Source: Silurus meridionalis (taxonomy: Eukaryota; Chordata; Actinopteri; Siluriformes; Siluridae). Taken from it: a stretch of DNA of 64,000 nucleotides. How positions within the stretch are numbered: position 1 is the first letter of the stretch; the number at the start of each line of letters is the position of its first letter. The stretch is taken from positions 13,472,889 through 13,536,888 of the forward strand of contig NC_060896.1 in the NCBI RefSeq assembly GCF_014805685.1. The letters are read 5' to 3'. The notes under the pieces were generated by a model. It made no database searches. It saw only the letters and a list, made by a program, of their open reading frames with translations, and was not told the DNA's origin. A program made the translations under genes and the position numbers. Shown one piece after another: positions 45,270 through 58,595 of the stretch.

Positions 45270-45800
45270 TCCAATCCAGAGCTCCCTCTAAGAGGAGGTT
45301 GTATGCCGCTAGATGGCGTCTGTTCAGTGTATGGTGCACCGATTGGAGCCAGTTAACTGGCAAGTGCCTTCCTGTACCCTAGAATGGGTTACATTTCCCT
45401 CGGTTGTCCCAAGACATTAGAGGCTCCAGGCATTTTATCCTCCACCTTTTCACACCCCAGACTAGGAAAAGCTGAACCGGCTGTGTCCGTGCGAGCACAG
45501 ACATTTACATCCACAGGATGAGTCCGTGGAGAAAGTCGCGACAACTGTTCATGTGCTATGGACCTCCGAGGAGAGGCCTCCCTGCGAACAAGCAGATGCT
45601 TAGCGGTTGAATTCTTGATGCATTTGCATCCTCCTAAGAGTCCTCTGGTTGCCCCGCTCCCTTTGGGGTCAGAGCGCACTCAACCCGGAGTGTGGCAGCC
45701 TCTAAGGCTTGGTCTTCTGGAGTTTCCATCCATGACATCTGCAACGCTACAGACTGGTCCACTCTGCTGACCTTTTTTAGGTTTTATAACTTGTGCCAAA
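45270..45800 (+). pseudogene. Remnant of the DIRS1-like tyrosine recombinase
   Basis: Three frames carry successive parts of the recombinase: an N-terminal RRLYAARWRLFSVWC block, a middle block with LFMCYGPPRRGLPANKQ, and the C-terminal catalytic part with HxxR at 45676-45687 and Tyr at 45785. Stops and frameshifts interrupt it and the centre is shortened. The family integrates circular cDNA by tyrosine recombination; this copy cannot. Confidence 0.8.
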
Positions 45801-46560
45801 GTGCCACTCCTGGCCCTTCTTTCCTTCAACCTAGCTGTGCCCTCACACACTAGGCAGAGACTTGTCAGTCTGGCGCTATTGGGCTCACGTTTCCAAATCG
45901 TTGTTGATGCAGCTCGAGTTCCTGAAAGGGAACGTCTCCAGGTTATGTATGTAAACCTGGTTCCCTGAGGGAACAAGATGCTGCGTCTTCATGCCACACT
46001 GCCGGCATCCCTGTAGCACTTCCTTCTCCTTACAAAACATAGCGTCGGCTTCACTCCATGTGCTTTTATAGCTTCTTGATTGTGACATCACCCTCCATTT
46101 ACGCCGCGCTTCCATTGGACGGATTACACACATGATTCAAAGCGTACATACATAACCTGGAGACGTTCATCAACAATGCACAGAGTGGTTATCTGAGTTA
46201 CTTTGATCTTTCTGACAGCATGAACCAGCCTGGCTATTATATTTTGATCTTTCTTATAAATAAGGCATTTCCTTCTGCAGAACTCATTGTATGTTTATTC
46301 TTTATTGCTCCATTCTGAGTAAATATTAATACTGTTGTGTGTGAACATTTCTTAAGATCAGCAGAAATACTTCAACCAGACCATCTGGCATAGTCATCCT
46401 ACAGTCAAAATCACACACCCTTACCAATATTCTGTTGGTTAATATGAATATGAATTAAGTCCTCTGGAACATATCTGTATGATTTTGTGCACTGCACAGC
46501 AGCTACATGAATGTTGGATTAAATATTTGCATGAATGTGTATGTTTATGAGTTCTTGTAG

Positions 46561-48478
46561 CTGTTCATACTGATGCATTGTGTTCAGTTACAGACATTCT
46601 GATTCCTGTGTGCTTTCAAGAACAGCGAATGGTGATGTCAGTTTAATTTTGGAAGATTGTTTCAGCATATTAAATGTAATTGTGAAACACCTCAATTTTT
46701 TTAAACAAAGGCTGATGTGATTTTGAGAGCAAGTTGAGTCAAATGGAAAGATGTTAAAACTATTATTATTTTACCAAAATACTATAGTAGTAAAAGTTTA
46801 TAAGTATTATAAGTATTAGAATATTAAAGAATTATAATATGAAGTTAATAAATATTTCACAGTATTACAAGGTGTCTAAGAAATGACTAATTAGAATATC
46901 TGTCCATGAATGATCTGTTGTAATTATTTGCTCTTCTATCCTATGGAATAGACCACTGACAGTTCAGGAAAAGAAAGTAGAAAGGAGGAAACCACATGGC
47001 TGACAAGGCAGCTACAGAATCATGGATTATTGGTTTAAAAATGCATAGTCATTTAGAGAAGGACGACTTCACATTTAAGTGGTTTTCAGTTTTGTATGGA
47101 TGGATAATTTGCTAATGGAAAGGGATTTTGTTCACTAAATGTCCTTAATCAATTATGTACCGAACAGTTTATTTTGCCAGCCATCAGTAAAACCACAATG
47201 TGCCAATGTTCTATCTGTAGAGAAGAGTGAGCTGTCTATTTAATTTCCTATAACAATATGTTAAAATCTCTGCTGTGTCATGACACTGGTCTGTGGCCTA
47301 ACACAAACATCTCTCTGCTGCTATGCCATTAGTGATATAGATCATTTACCCAGCAGCATGGCTAATTTTCATATGTTCCTTTTATTATCAGAGGAAGAAA
47401 TTAACCCAGGAATTTATTTACATATCCACTGCAAACGGCAACAGTGCACTAATTGGCTGCTAGATGATTAATAAGCTTACAGCAGATGCTAATGAATCGT
47501 GCACTCACTGTTCCGAAGGTGCTCTTGCAGTGTGCCTTGTGATTTGGCAGCCTAATTAGTCTGATAATTATGTACTTGTTGCATTGGCTCTCAAGCAGAC
47601 ACAATCAAACATTGCTGGGATTATTAATGTGGATTCTGTTAGAGATTGCAAGTGTTCCTTCTGTTGTTAAACAGGCCCTAGCATGTGATCTCTTCATTTT
47701 GTTCTTGGTTTACTTTAGCTTGCATGTTTTTGATAAATGTGCTTTATTAGCGTGGGTGGCATATTTATCCGAATAATTTTACTTCGAAGTGTTTAGCAGC
47801 TCAGATGAATGATTTACAAAATACAGTCTTTCCTCGTAATTCAGTTAGACTGAAGACTGAAACCTTATTAGGCAATCTATTTCAAAATGTGTAATTTATC
47901 AAAACATCTGTTACTTCAAATGAATTACAGGTGACTGAGTCATTAAAGTCATCTATCTCTTCTCCTTTGAATGTCATTTGAGGAGGGTAATATGTTTAAT
48001 AAAATTTTTTTTTTACCATAAGTAGAATTAATGTAGACTTGGTTTCATATGTCTGAATTAGCAGGAATTTTATGGTGAAATTATTACTATATTATATTTC
48101 AATTTATTATATTAGCAATGTTGTTGAGAAACCAGTACCTATATTTAATATACAGTATATTCAGTGAGTAAAATGGGATTAAAAATGGCAGTAGGATTAT
48201 CCTAATCTTTGATGGGTAGTTTCAAATTATAGTCATTATGACTAAAGTCAAGTTATGGTAAAAAAACTAAATAATAAGGTATGTAGAGCCCTGTTAGCTT
48301 AAGGCCATGTTAAGATTTACAATTCATAATTGTGAACAGTTTATTTTCAGAATGTTTTATAATTGATTGAATTATTTTATGCTATAATGTTTAAAATTGC
48401 CATCTACATTAATAACTTTAATCGTGATTTGGAATAGGGTTTGACTGTTTGGCAAAAGGATAGAGGGCATAAAAAAGA

Positions 48479-48515
<37 letters not shown>

Positions 48516-51029
48516 CTCAAATAAAGTTTGTGCATGAAAAAAAAATGAAAGGTAGTAATTTAATCATGCCCCTTTTATTAACCAACATGTTAATTAATTA
48601 ATTAATTTAGTTATTTATGTATTTATTTATACTTAATCATTAGGAAAGTTATTATTAGGAAAGTGCGGGAAGCAGACTGTTGGCAAAAGCCAATCCCTGG
48701 ATCCCGGATTTTACATGACCTGTTTCCATAAAGATATAAGAAAGACAAACTTTCAATGTTCTTTCAATGTTATATTTATGTCAGTGCTTTATTAACTCAT
48801 CTCAATGCGTTTGACATTTATTATAAGCGAGTGCATGAGGTTAAGCAGAGCTGTGAGAAGACTGGAGCAACTCTAAGGCCTGTGACAAGGATCATGAACA
48901 TTTCAGCACAAGATGAAGAATGCTAGATTGATTCATCTTGGTTCATTGTGTGAGATGTGGATGAAGAGATGTCTGGATACACTGATTATTTTTATTCCTC
49001 TTTGAGTTTGAGAACATGGATGATTTTGTCACCAGGATCTTGTGTGTGAATACACAAGACAGTTGTATATTATTGAGTTGGCAGCTGCAACTTGGTGCTT
49101 GAGGCCTATTTAGGGGGGAAGTGGGTGATGAAAGAGAGTAAAAAACCTACATCAAATAAAGATGTTTAGAATTTTCTCTTTTGTGCATTTCCTGTAAATA
49201 GAAAAACACTTGTTGGGTAGACATATTTGTAAGTTGTTTGGGGTTCTGAGTACTAACACGGTATTTCTCAGCAACAAATTTCCTTTAATGCATTTGGATT
49301 CAAGGTGAATAGTATGTTTTGAGAATTGCGTTGAGTACTGAATACATTTTACATTGAAATCATGTAGATGAGCATCTCATCAGCTACTCAATCTGGTTGT
49401 AATTTTCCACAGACATAGACAGAGAGCCAGTTCATTAGTAAGAGTGCTATAGGAATTTTAAGCAGCAGGACTATGTTTCTTAAAACTCATGACATGAGAA
49501 TGATATTTTTGCATCTGGATCTGACAGCAAGGAAAAGAGGAGACCTATGAACCACTCAAAAAACAGAGTAAATTTTGCAATTCTTTCTCTGATTTGAGCT
49601 GATTATTGCCTCCTTCTTTATACATTCAAACAAACAAAGAAATTTGTTAAATAAATCTGACAAGCCATTATAAGACTGGATTATTTGTAATTATTTTGAT
49701 CATCCTTGAACCCACACAGCACTTGAGAAATGGTAATGCTTTATTTGTACACGCAACAGTATTTCACTCATGTAATTGTACAAATTGTAAAGCAAAAATA
49801 AGTATGTAATATAAGTGACATGGAATTTTTTTTTTTTAAACGCCAAACTGGTCCTTTGAGGAATGTTAATGATTGAAATGGGTTTCAATGCTGATTTGCA
49901 TTACTAGCTGACAAAATTAATGTCTTTGTTGCTTGTTTTCTATAACATGAACTATAACAACATATTCTGGAAGTATATTAAGGCAAGCAGTACACACTCT
50001 TTTATGCAAGCACCATATTTGAATTTTTTTATTTTTTTTATAAACAAAGGAAGAAACCGATGGAACCAGGACTGAGAATAAATCTGTGCCACTGTGTAAT
50101 TAAACAAGTCCAGCAAGTCTGCCGGATTTCCGCAGAATGGTTTTGTTTTGCCTCTGAGAACAGGATGCTATAATAAAGCTTCCAAATCGGCTTGACATGG
50201 AGGGCCATTAGGAAGCACTTGCTTATGAATATTTTATACAAATCCTCCTTTTTATCTCAGACTCAGCTTGAAGCAAGGCTTGTGTTGATCTGGTGTTATA
50301 ATCACAGATTAAAAAGGGGCTCTCCCCAAACAATTCTCTGATTAAAGGCCTGTTTACATTCCATGCTCATGCACTGGCTGAGCCACAATGAGTTGAGTGC
50401 TGTAGCTACTGTAGACTGGCACTAATAGGCCCCTCACTGGCTTCTGGAAGCATTGCGGATTTTAGACTTGTGTTTCAACTCATTAGTTTCCTGATTTGGC
50501 GAGGTGTCCAATCCTGTCCGCAAAGGGCCTGTGTGCCTTCAGGTTTTCATTGCAGTGGAATAGAAGGCACACCAGCTGCAGTTTATTTAGGAGTAATTAT
50601 AACTATGCCCTACTTCCTCTGTAGTCTACATCCTTCACAGTGTGAACTCTGAATGTTTCCTCATTGTAAGGGTCAAAACTAACGGCTATTGAGAAGGAAC
50701 TTGAATATCATTTAACAATAATTATATTTTATTAGTTGTTACAACTGTCTGCATTTCATTAAAACTTCTTAGACTAGTTCAAACTAAACTGCACAGAAAA
50801 CCATGAATAATAAACCAGTGCAGTTTGGTGTATTTTAATGTGTTTTTGAATAGATGCATGTTCATTGGTTTGTAAAACACAAAGCCAGATTTAATTAAAC
50901 TTCACATGTGCATAAGTAAATGCAGCACACTAAAATGTCTATTTTGCTTATTAAATCCATGAACCCTGCTTCATATTCACAGAACTAGCAAATATATTAC
51001 AACTGACAATTTTTTATATTTTTCCACAG
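46561..51029. other. Intergenic, no gene recognised
   Basis: AT-rich sequence with an (AAAT)n run at 48478-48512. Two denser non-repetitive patches stand out: 47430-47600, with CCTAATTAGTCTGATAATTA at about 47551-47570, and 50120-50270. They could be conserved non-coding elements. No exon or transposon is recognised. Confidence 0.42.
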
Positions 51030-52275
51030 GCAGAGGTTGGAAGTAAATAAATACAATACAATACAAATACTTCGTTACTGCACTTAAGTAGATTTTTCTG
51101 GTATCAGTACTTTACTTCACTATTTATTTATTTTACTTTTACTCATTACATTTTTACACAAATGTATGTACTTTCTACTTCTTACATTTTCAAAACAGAC
51201 TCATTACTTTAATTTGGTGAAATGTCAACATTTTTCCTTCTCACTGCACGCTGTTTTCAGCCTATCAACCGATTTCCTGTGGTTGTGCAGCTTTTTCAAT
51301 CTACCACTGGTGTATCATTTCCTGGCTCTCACACAACACAGACGTAGACTAGTTTATGAAGATAACAATGAGCAGAGCAGAGGGCAACAAGAAGTTTGGG
51401 GTTAATGCAGATGAGACAGAGGGTGTCAGCGATGTAAACATGACTGAGTACAGAGACTTTCCTGATCACCTGTTCATCATCATCTTTTCTCTGCTTGTGT
51501 TCTATATGGTGGATGTTCAGCTTCGATACTCTGTCACCTCTCTTCACAGACACATAAATAAAACAACCTGAATCTCAGTGAATACTTGCCTCACACACAA
51601 TAAATACATGTACAAGAAGCTCGAAAAGTCTACTTTTAAATATACCAATTCACGTCAAATGCAAATATTCTCTGGTTATGTAATCCGTTTGTAAGTTATA
51701 AAAGGTACAGTTTCTCTGGTATCACATCATTGACGGTCCGTGTGGAAACATAGAAAAGGTTCCGTTTGGTGTCCTGATAATTAATGTAATTTAAAACACC
51801 ATATTTACTTAAAAACATTTACAAGAATATTTTGTCTTCTTGCTCTATGTTGAGTTTGGTTTCATGAATAATAAACATACATCATTATTTGTCCATATCC
51901 ATGTTCATTAGAGTATAAACAATTTGGAAAGTATTCATTTAAGGTACATTTAAAGCAGATCAAAATTTGCAAATAAATTGCAATTAATCGTGAGTTAACT
52001 TATGACAATCATGCGATTAATCACGATTAAATATTTTAATCGATTGACAGCCCTAATATTAATATGATGTGAGGTCCATTTACCAGCGTGACACTTAAAC
52101 AGGTAGTAGTAATGGCTTTTTACTTAAGTACATGTCCGAGCCACAACTTCTTTACTTTAACTTGAGAAAAAAGTGTAGCCAGTCCCTCAAATTTTTCCAG
52201 AGTATTTTAAAACATGAGTATCTGTACTTCTACTTAAGTGAAGGATGTGTGTACTTTTGCCACCACTGTCCACAG
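51030..52275. mobile_element. Probable non-autonomous DNA element with converging ends
   Basis: The left end contains TTACTGCACTTAAGTAGATTTTT and GTATCAGTACTTTACTTCAC (about 51075-51120). The right end contains GAGTATCTGTACTTCTACTTAAGTGAAGG (about 52214-52242), giving roughly inverted ACTTAAGTA/GTACTT-rich ends seen in a widespread fish repeat. Inside, 51960-52055 holds a second known-looking fish repeat end (GATTAATCACGATTAAATAT then CGATTGACAGCCCTAA), so the element may be composite. The superfamily is not determined. Confidence 0.55.
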
Positions 52276-54094
52276 GACATAGGTACATACTGGGAATTAA
52301 TGTGTGTGATACATTACTGCTGAACATGCCTGATGAGTTGAAACTATTGGCTGCCAAGCTCTGCTTAAGCGGTGAAAAGGGTCCTCTGTTAAATTCATTA
52401 ACATTCTGGGTCAATTACTGGCTTTGTGCCAACTTCCCTTTTTCTGAACTTTGAACAATGAGTGATTTCTATCTTAATTAAGCCAGGCCTAAGCGTTCCT
52501 TGTTTCACTTAGTGGAGCATCCGGTGGAGAGACAGCTGAGAAAAAAATAAGAGCTGATAATTTTTTGTGTTTATTCCTCTGAAAAAAAATGTAATGGCAG
52601 TGTGTGGAAGAGTACTAAATAGGTTTCTCTGGATTGTAAAGGCAATTCCAGCTTATGCCACGTCCCTCTGCACAAAGAAAGGTTTTAAAATATTGCATTT
52701 AAACCCATATCACCCAGCTGCTGGCCAGGCGTACACCTCCTACCGCCACTCATCACCCTGTCTGATTTGCATGGGCTCTTGTCTGAAGTAGCAATAAAAC
52801 ATTGCTATAATATAAAAGGTTACATAACAAGCAATTTGAATCTGCCTGAGTGTAATGCGTGAGGCTCTTTTAAACGTAATGTAGTGGTGCGGAGAACACA
52901 CTGACTGAAGCTTGCATCTTTTCTAGAGGAGAGGCTGGATGGGGGTGGCAGGTCAAAGGCACAGCAATCAAATCAGCCATGGAGAGTGCTTGAGTGACAG
53001 CTATAAGAGGCAGTGTGCTCAAACGAGCATTATAAACTCTGGATGGGCTCTTGTAGTGTGGCATGTGCTACTGACCTCCTGTTGAGGGCAAGCTGATAAG
53101 AGGGGCTTGGGACAAGTGAATTAGCATTGCTCCAGATGCATATCTGTATCTCCTCTGTAGAGATTTGCACACTCTCACACTGCCTCCCCTAGCATGACTG
53201 TGTGACAGTTTTGTGTTAAGCCCACTTGACTGAATTGGAGGCCACACTGCGGTCACAAATGTGGCTAGTTTTCCTAAATTACCCTATCAGCGGGGATTCT
53301 AGGCTGAAAGACCATTTTGGTGTAGTACTAGGCTTAATTTATGTCTTTACAGCAAGGTCTGACAGTTGAAATGCTGTATTTTTTTAGCACTTACACATGC
53401 TCTGCCACTGGGGAGTGTCCAGCCATGTAAGATCTGAGCGATTTCTCAGCTTGTCAGTTTTGATTTGGAACAGTTGTATTTGAGTAAACGCACATTCTCT
53501 TTCCCCCCAACTCTGCTTTTAAGGGCCTGTGGGACGTGTCGTTTTCTTTTAATGTTACTTGCAAACACACTCTAGTGTGACAAAGTGGAACTCCCTTTGA
53601 ACTTGCCTCTCCACTGCAATAATAATTCATAGTCATCCTCTTTTTCCTTTTTTTCCTGTTAGCTTAAGGTCTTTAAATCCACACAGCATAAAATATTAAC
53701 CAATCAGAAAACGTGTACGATGGTCAGCCTCGTAGACATCTTTCATGCCGGACTTCCAGGTAAAAGCTCAGGTTTGGATACAGATGGCCCCTGTATTACA
53801 TGTTTACACCACTGGAACAAAACATCCCAGAGCTGCCAGTCAACTTAATGTGATGAACAGTATCACTAGCCGAGCTTTAAGAACCAACCTCTGACTATGA
53901 GGAAACGGACAGATGGAATACTTTGTGGACAGCAGCAGGCTTTGGTGATCTGGATAGATTCTGGTCCATGTAAAGAACTCACTGGGGTGCAGTAATAATT
54001 CACACAGGATGTGCTAGTGGAAAAGATGGAAAAGGTTGCTTTGATAGGGCTGTGTACGTCAGGCCAGACTTGCTGTTCTTGGAACAGAGAGTGG

Positions 54095-54166
<72 letters not shown>

Positions 54167-55589
54167 GCGTGGGCTGGACTGATTGCTAGATTATAATAAG
54201 GTGTTTTTCTAACACTGTATAATACTCAGTCAATCTAATACCAGCTCTCAAAGTCTACTAAAGAACAATACTAAACATTGGGGAAAAAGGCCAAAAAAAA
54301 CCCTCAATTAACAACTCCAGCAATGTAACTGTCAGATTTCCAGATGCACTTTGGAACTTAGAAAACTCAACTTACCTTAATTAGCTGTTATTAGTCATTA
54401 GCACTTTGGCAAGGAATGCGGATGGAAAGTAAGCCCAGAAGCAGACAAAGCGGAGGCAGATTCTGGTCCCTGCTGCCACCCTGACATAGTGGAATGGCGC
54501 TCGTCTATGGGTCTGCTTGCCTCCACCACTGAGTCATATAATTGCTCCTCTCTCATTCGGCTGCACTTGTCTCCAGTGCTCGCAGGCAGCCTCGCCGACT
54601 CATAAGACGCTTCCAGCGAAGAGAAACATTTCTCATTTTGCATCTGATTCCTTCCTAACAAGACAGGGGTGCCCTTGCATTCAAATGCTGAAATAATGAA
54701 AAAAGTCTATGAATATTTCAGCACCTCGACAAAAGAAAGAGTTTGTCAGACAGCAACGAGTTCACCAATCAGCCCAAACCGCCCTTATAAAAGAGATGGC
54801 AATCTAGCTTGTCTGTGATGTGAATGTGTAATGTAAACTTTTTTAATAACTGTGGAGGGGCCTCGGGGGCCATCTGAGAAATGGCTGCCTGGTGCACTTT
54901 GGTATTTGTGCGTTTAATTTCTGTTGAATTTTTAATGTTTCTCTGGGGCAAGCAGCTCCAGGGCTTGAAGGCAGACCAAACTGACTGGCTGAATTGAATG
55001 CTTCTTCATCACTAGTGTCACAGTTTAGCCACTGGGCAAACAATGGTTCTGTTGTTGTGTCACATATATAGTGGCATTAATAAACAGCATGAAATCTCCA
55101 ACATGTTCGAAGCATTACATTTCTAAATTAGTTTAGATTAACTTTTGCGTGTTATGGGTTGTGTGTAAGACTCATTTTAAGATATCAGTCATCACATTGC
55201 CAAGGCTATTCTGAGAACCCTTACGTGACTCTGTGCTGTATAGGCTAAAATCATTGTCATTTCAGAGGTCAGGTGAGGCCAGCCTTCATGAGACCTTTAA
55301 CCTCTACTCCACCTTTTCTCCCAGCACCTGCCTCAGCACCTGGTATGCAAACATAAATCTCTGCTGACTTTCATCTTGTTACTGAAATATGTATGCTGCT
55401 AGAAATACATGGTTAGACTTTAGGAACAGAGTGCAGACCATAAATATTGGATTATTTAAAAGACATTTTTCTGGAATTGAAAAAAAAAAAAAGGATAGCA
55501 GGATTAACAAAGTGAAAATGAACATTTCAATTTGCTTGACTTTCAGTGTGGATGTAGTGATAGGCTTAAGAGCATATGTTTTTTTTTTA
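52276..55589. other. Intergenic, no gene recognised
   Basis: Unique-looking sequence with a (TG)n run at 54097-54162. The stretch 54390-54660 is balanced, non-repetitive sequence with an open minus frame but no coding signature; it is better read as a possible conserved element. Confidence 0.42.
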
Positions 55590-56000
55590 CTTGCATACAT
55601 ATGATTTCTCTTAATTCCGGAGTAGAACGGGTGCTTTGAGGACGAATTGGACTGTAGTTGGTGTCGGCGGTCTGCTGCACTGACTCGGGAGTGCAGTTTG
55701 CTTCTGATCATCATCACTGTACCCCGCAGCATTGTATATCTGCTTCAAATGGACATTTGGTGCAACCCAGATGAGGATGGGTTCCCTCTTGAGTCTGGTT
55801 CCTCTCAAGGTTTCTTCCTTATGCCATCTCGGGGAGTTTTTCCTTGCCACAGTTGCTCATCAGGGACAAACATACTTACAAAGAACATATTTATGTTTAA
55901 TCACCACATTATCTGTGTAAAGCTGCTTTGAGACAATGTTCATTGTTAAAAGCGCTATACAAATAAAAATTTATTGAATTGAATTGAATTGATTTAGAAT
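55590..56000 (+). mobile_element. 3' end of an L2-type LINE, second subfamily
   Basis: CCCAGATGAGGATGGGTTCC, GTCTGGTTCCTCTCAAGG, TTTTTCCTTGCCACAG and GCGCTATACAAATAAA correspond directly to the L2 3' UTR at 2250-2450. The tail is (ATTGA)n instead of (TTGAC)n and the middle is shorter, so this is a related but different subfamily. It is strongly 5'-truncated; the upstream limit is approximate. Confidence 0.87.
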
Positions 56001-58430
56001 ATCACACACGGATATAATAAGTTCATCTTCTCATCTACACTCTCCTCAGTAACAGTAATGAATCTCTTATATTTGCAGATTAAAGTTATCTACATGATCA
56101 TATTATTGTAATGGTGATCAGTGAAAATGAGTTCCTTATTATGCACAGCTAGCTTTAAAGTGCTGTGGGACAAGATGTTTATATGCACACTACAGAATGT
56201 TTTGAGCATAAACGCTAGTGCACTTTACTCAACCAAAGAGTTGATTTACATTACCTCTTTGGCAGCCTTCAGAGGCCCACCGAGGTGTAAAGAGTATATA
56301 ATGAAACAGAGGCTCCATTTATGACGAGATCATCCATATTCATTAACAACAGTGCATTAACATATGATGCCTGTGACAGAGCCCTGATGCATATTTTATA
56401 AGCTCTGTTAATGCTACACTGACAACACCATGCACACACACACAAAAAAAAAACAGCACACAAACGAAGCAAAGAGACACAGAACTACACCTCCCCGGGA
56501 AAGCCACACGGCACTGTGCAGATTATTGATTCTCCCCTGCGTCCTATTGATCTCTCGTGTTTTCATCTCGCAAAGGCCCAGCTAAGCTTTGCCATGTATC
56601 TAGGAGACACATTGACAATGCAGCCCATTGACTCTTGGCTATCAATAGCCATGGTAGCTGGATATTATTAAATCCTCATCACCGTGCTTCCTTCCAGCAA
56701 AAATCAGCAACTGCCTCTCATGACCTCCAAATCAAAGCAGCGAGCCGTGCTGTCCTCCCCCCGTCTGGCACCGAGTGGGCCGTTTCATTGCCACCATCAT
56801 TATGGCTGTTATGCCTGTTATAATATGGTGAGCAGGCGCAGTTCATATCACACAGCCTCATCCATGAACATAAATCAGAATCACAAGGCTCATTACCAAA
56901 ATAATGTGTAACTAATGAGATTAACTCACAAGTTCTAAACATGCATGCACATTGGCACGGCTGGGAAGCATTTAACTCATAGCCAAGACAGTGAACTGAG
57001 GACCTGACTTTAATTTGTCATTTGGCAAATAACATATGACTCTGATTTCAGTCATGCTAGTGCCTTAATTTCAGCAATATTTCAATTAAGATTATTACAT
57101 CTAGCTGGAGTTTCGAATGTTTAACTGCTATCTGAACTATGAATGATTCAGGTTTCTTTTTTTTAAATAATGTGTTTTGAGTCTGGAGCAAGCAAAGGAT
57201 TAGTGATATGTAATTCACGAGATGTGCTCAAATTTTCCTGTGATGCTAACAGCCCTTGTATGGGACATGTCTCTGACTGTAAATGAAGATTTGTGTCTTT
57301 TACGCCTCACTTGCTGCTCACCCACAGGACCCAGATGAGCTAGTGTTGGTGCCTGGGGCCTTTACTGAATTCCTCAGAGAAACAGAGGGAGGCGACTCAT
57401 CAAGCAAGTGACTTCACGCAGGGACATATTTTACTCCCTGACAGGAGGAGACATCCTCCTCCTTATCACATGGGCTGGGGAGAATGGAGTGCCTGAGGGG
57501 TAGGTGGGTGTGGGGTGTGTTTGTGTGTGGGGGTGGGTGTGGGAGTGACGCAGGGATCGATTTGACTGGGTGACAGGAACAGGTGCGGGGGAGCCGTAGT
57601 AAAGCCATGCTCCATTAGAGACAGGGGGAGTGTCCCACTGTGCCAGCCGTCAACCTGACAAACAACCCAGCTTCTGATGATAGTCTGTCTGATCAATAGC
57701 TTGTCCTCTGCCGGCCACTCTCTTGGGAAACGCTGTAGAGAAGGGAAGGGCTGGCCTCTGACCCCAGGGCAAAGGTCAGAGGTCCTAAGCATATAAAATG
57801 AAAGGGGAGGGCCACTAGAGGCGTTACTTCAGCTTGAAGTCTTTAAGGCCTTTTATAAGATTTTAGTTAGGAGATGCAAAGGATGTGCACATGATATGCC
57901 TTTGTTGGAGTGGACCAGATTTTTCTGAAATCTGCATTACACTTAGATCTCTTCTCTTCAAGAGACCAATTGATTTTTTACATCTGTGCAGCCTTGCCTT
58001 TTAATTGTCACTCTTGGTTTTCACTTCACCATCCGCGCCCCCCTCCTCACAGTTTATTGATTATGTGATGAAACAGCATGTAGAGCATGAGAACAGCCTC
58101 TGTGGGTTTTTTAGTAGATTTAATGGTTTTGATAATGCCACTGCGATTCTGCCGACTGTGTTATTAATGGTTGTCCTCCTGTCCTCCATCATGCCATCCT
58201 ATTTGTTTATTTGCATGGCTGACCTTTTTCTTGATTGCCCCATGTCACCCTAACCCAACGTGTCTGATGCACCAATATAGAAAAACTCATCCTATTATTG
58301 ACTACTGCATTATTCCGGCTTTAACCATGCTTTTGTATGTCATTATTTAACAGGGTATTAAAAGCTTTTTTCACAGTTCATCTTGGGGATTGTTTTAAAG
58401 CATGAGAGGACATTGTGTACATTGTGAAAA
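56001..58430. other. Intergenic, no gene recognised
   Basis: Mostly unique-looking. Blocks 56260-56420, 56540-56900 and 57300-57830 are of balanced composition and could be conserved elements. No supported exons. Confidence 0.42.
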
Positions 58431-58435
58431 TAAGT

Positions 58436-58595
58436 TAATCGCGATCTACCGGTCGATCGCAAAGGTAGTGTGGGTAGGTCGCATAACATTAAAAAAACAA
58501 ATGTTTATTTAAGCATTTTTATAGTAGGTAGACCATTTTGACTTGGTCATTTTATAAGTAGCTCGCATGCTAAAAAAGTGTGTGCACCCCGGTGT
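58436..58595. mobile_element. hAT-like repeat fragment
   Basis: GATCTACCGGTCGATCGCAA and GTGGGTAGGTCGC, then AGTAGCTCGCATGC and GTGTGCACCCCGGTGTA, recall hAT elements of fish that carry a GATCGACCGGTCGATCGC motif and end in TGGTGACCCCTG. The ends are degraded; no TSD found. Confidence 0.5.

Larger units (their letters stand above)
44805..46179 (+). mobile_element. Degenerate DIRS1-like tyrosine-recombinase retrotransposon, internally deleted
   Basis: Frame pieces recall DIRS1 elements of fish: a pre-RT block (WPGVSQWVLHTVDRG, 45088-45132), a block with ALVMEQDANTLLRG, and the recombinase start (RAPSKRRLYAARW) at about 45277. The catalytic HxxR lies in RAHSTRS at 45676-45687, and the RFYNL motif with its Tyr is at 45785-45787. 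Reverse transcriptase, RNase H and methyltransferase are missing. At the right, about 46143-46178 is an inverted copy of about 45918-45953, as expected for the inverted terminal and internal complementary repeats of DIRS elements. It sits inside a Tc1-like copy. Confidence 0.82.
44150..46560 (-). mobile_element. Tc1-like transposon remnant split by a DIRS1-like insertion
   Basis: The left part (about 44150-44800) has Tc1-family blocks: TATCATGTTCATGGAACCAG near 44270, TTGGTGCCAAATTCAGACCC near 44495 and TGTTGTAGCCCATCTGTC near 44649. The right part (about 46180-46560) continues the same family with CAGAGTGGTTATCTGAGTTA, AATAAGGCATTTCCTTCTGC, GATCAGCAGAAATACTTCAA and an end-like TGTATGATTTTGTGCACTGC. 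The two halves match in order the uninterrupted copies at 9620 and 62150. Limits are approximate. Confidence 0.78.

Noticed and set aside
44893..45291. 132-residue open frame as a possible host gene
   Set aside because: It is the 5' fragment of the DIRS1-like element and runs out of frame at the 45154-45202 hairpin.
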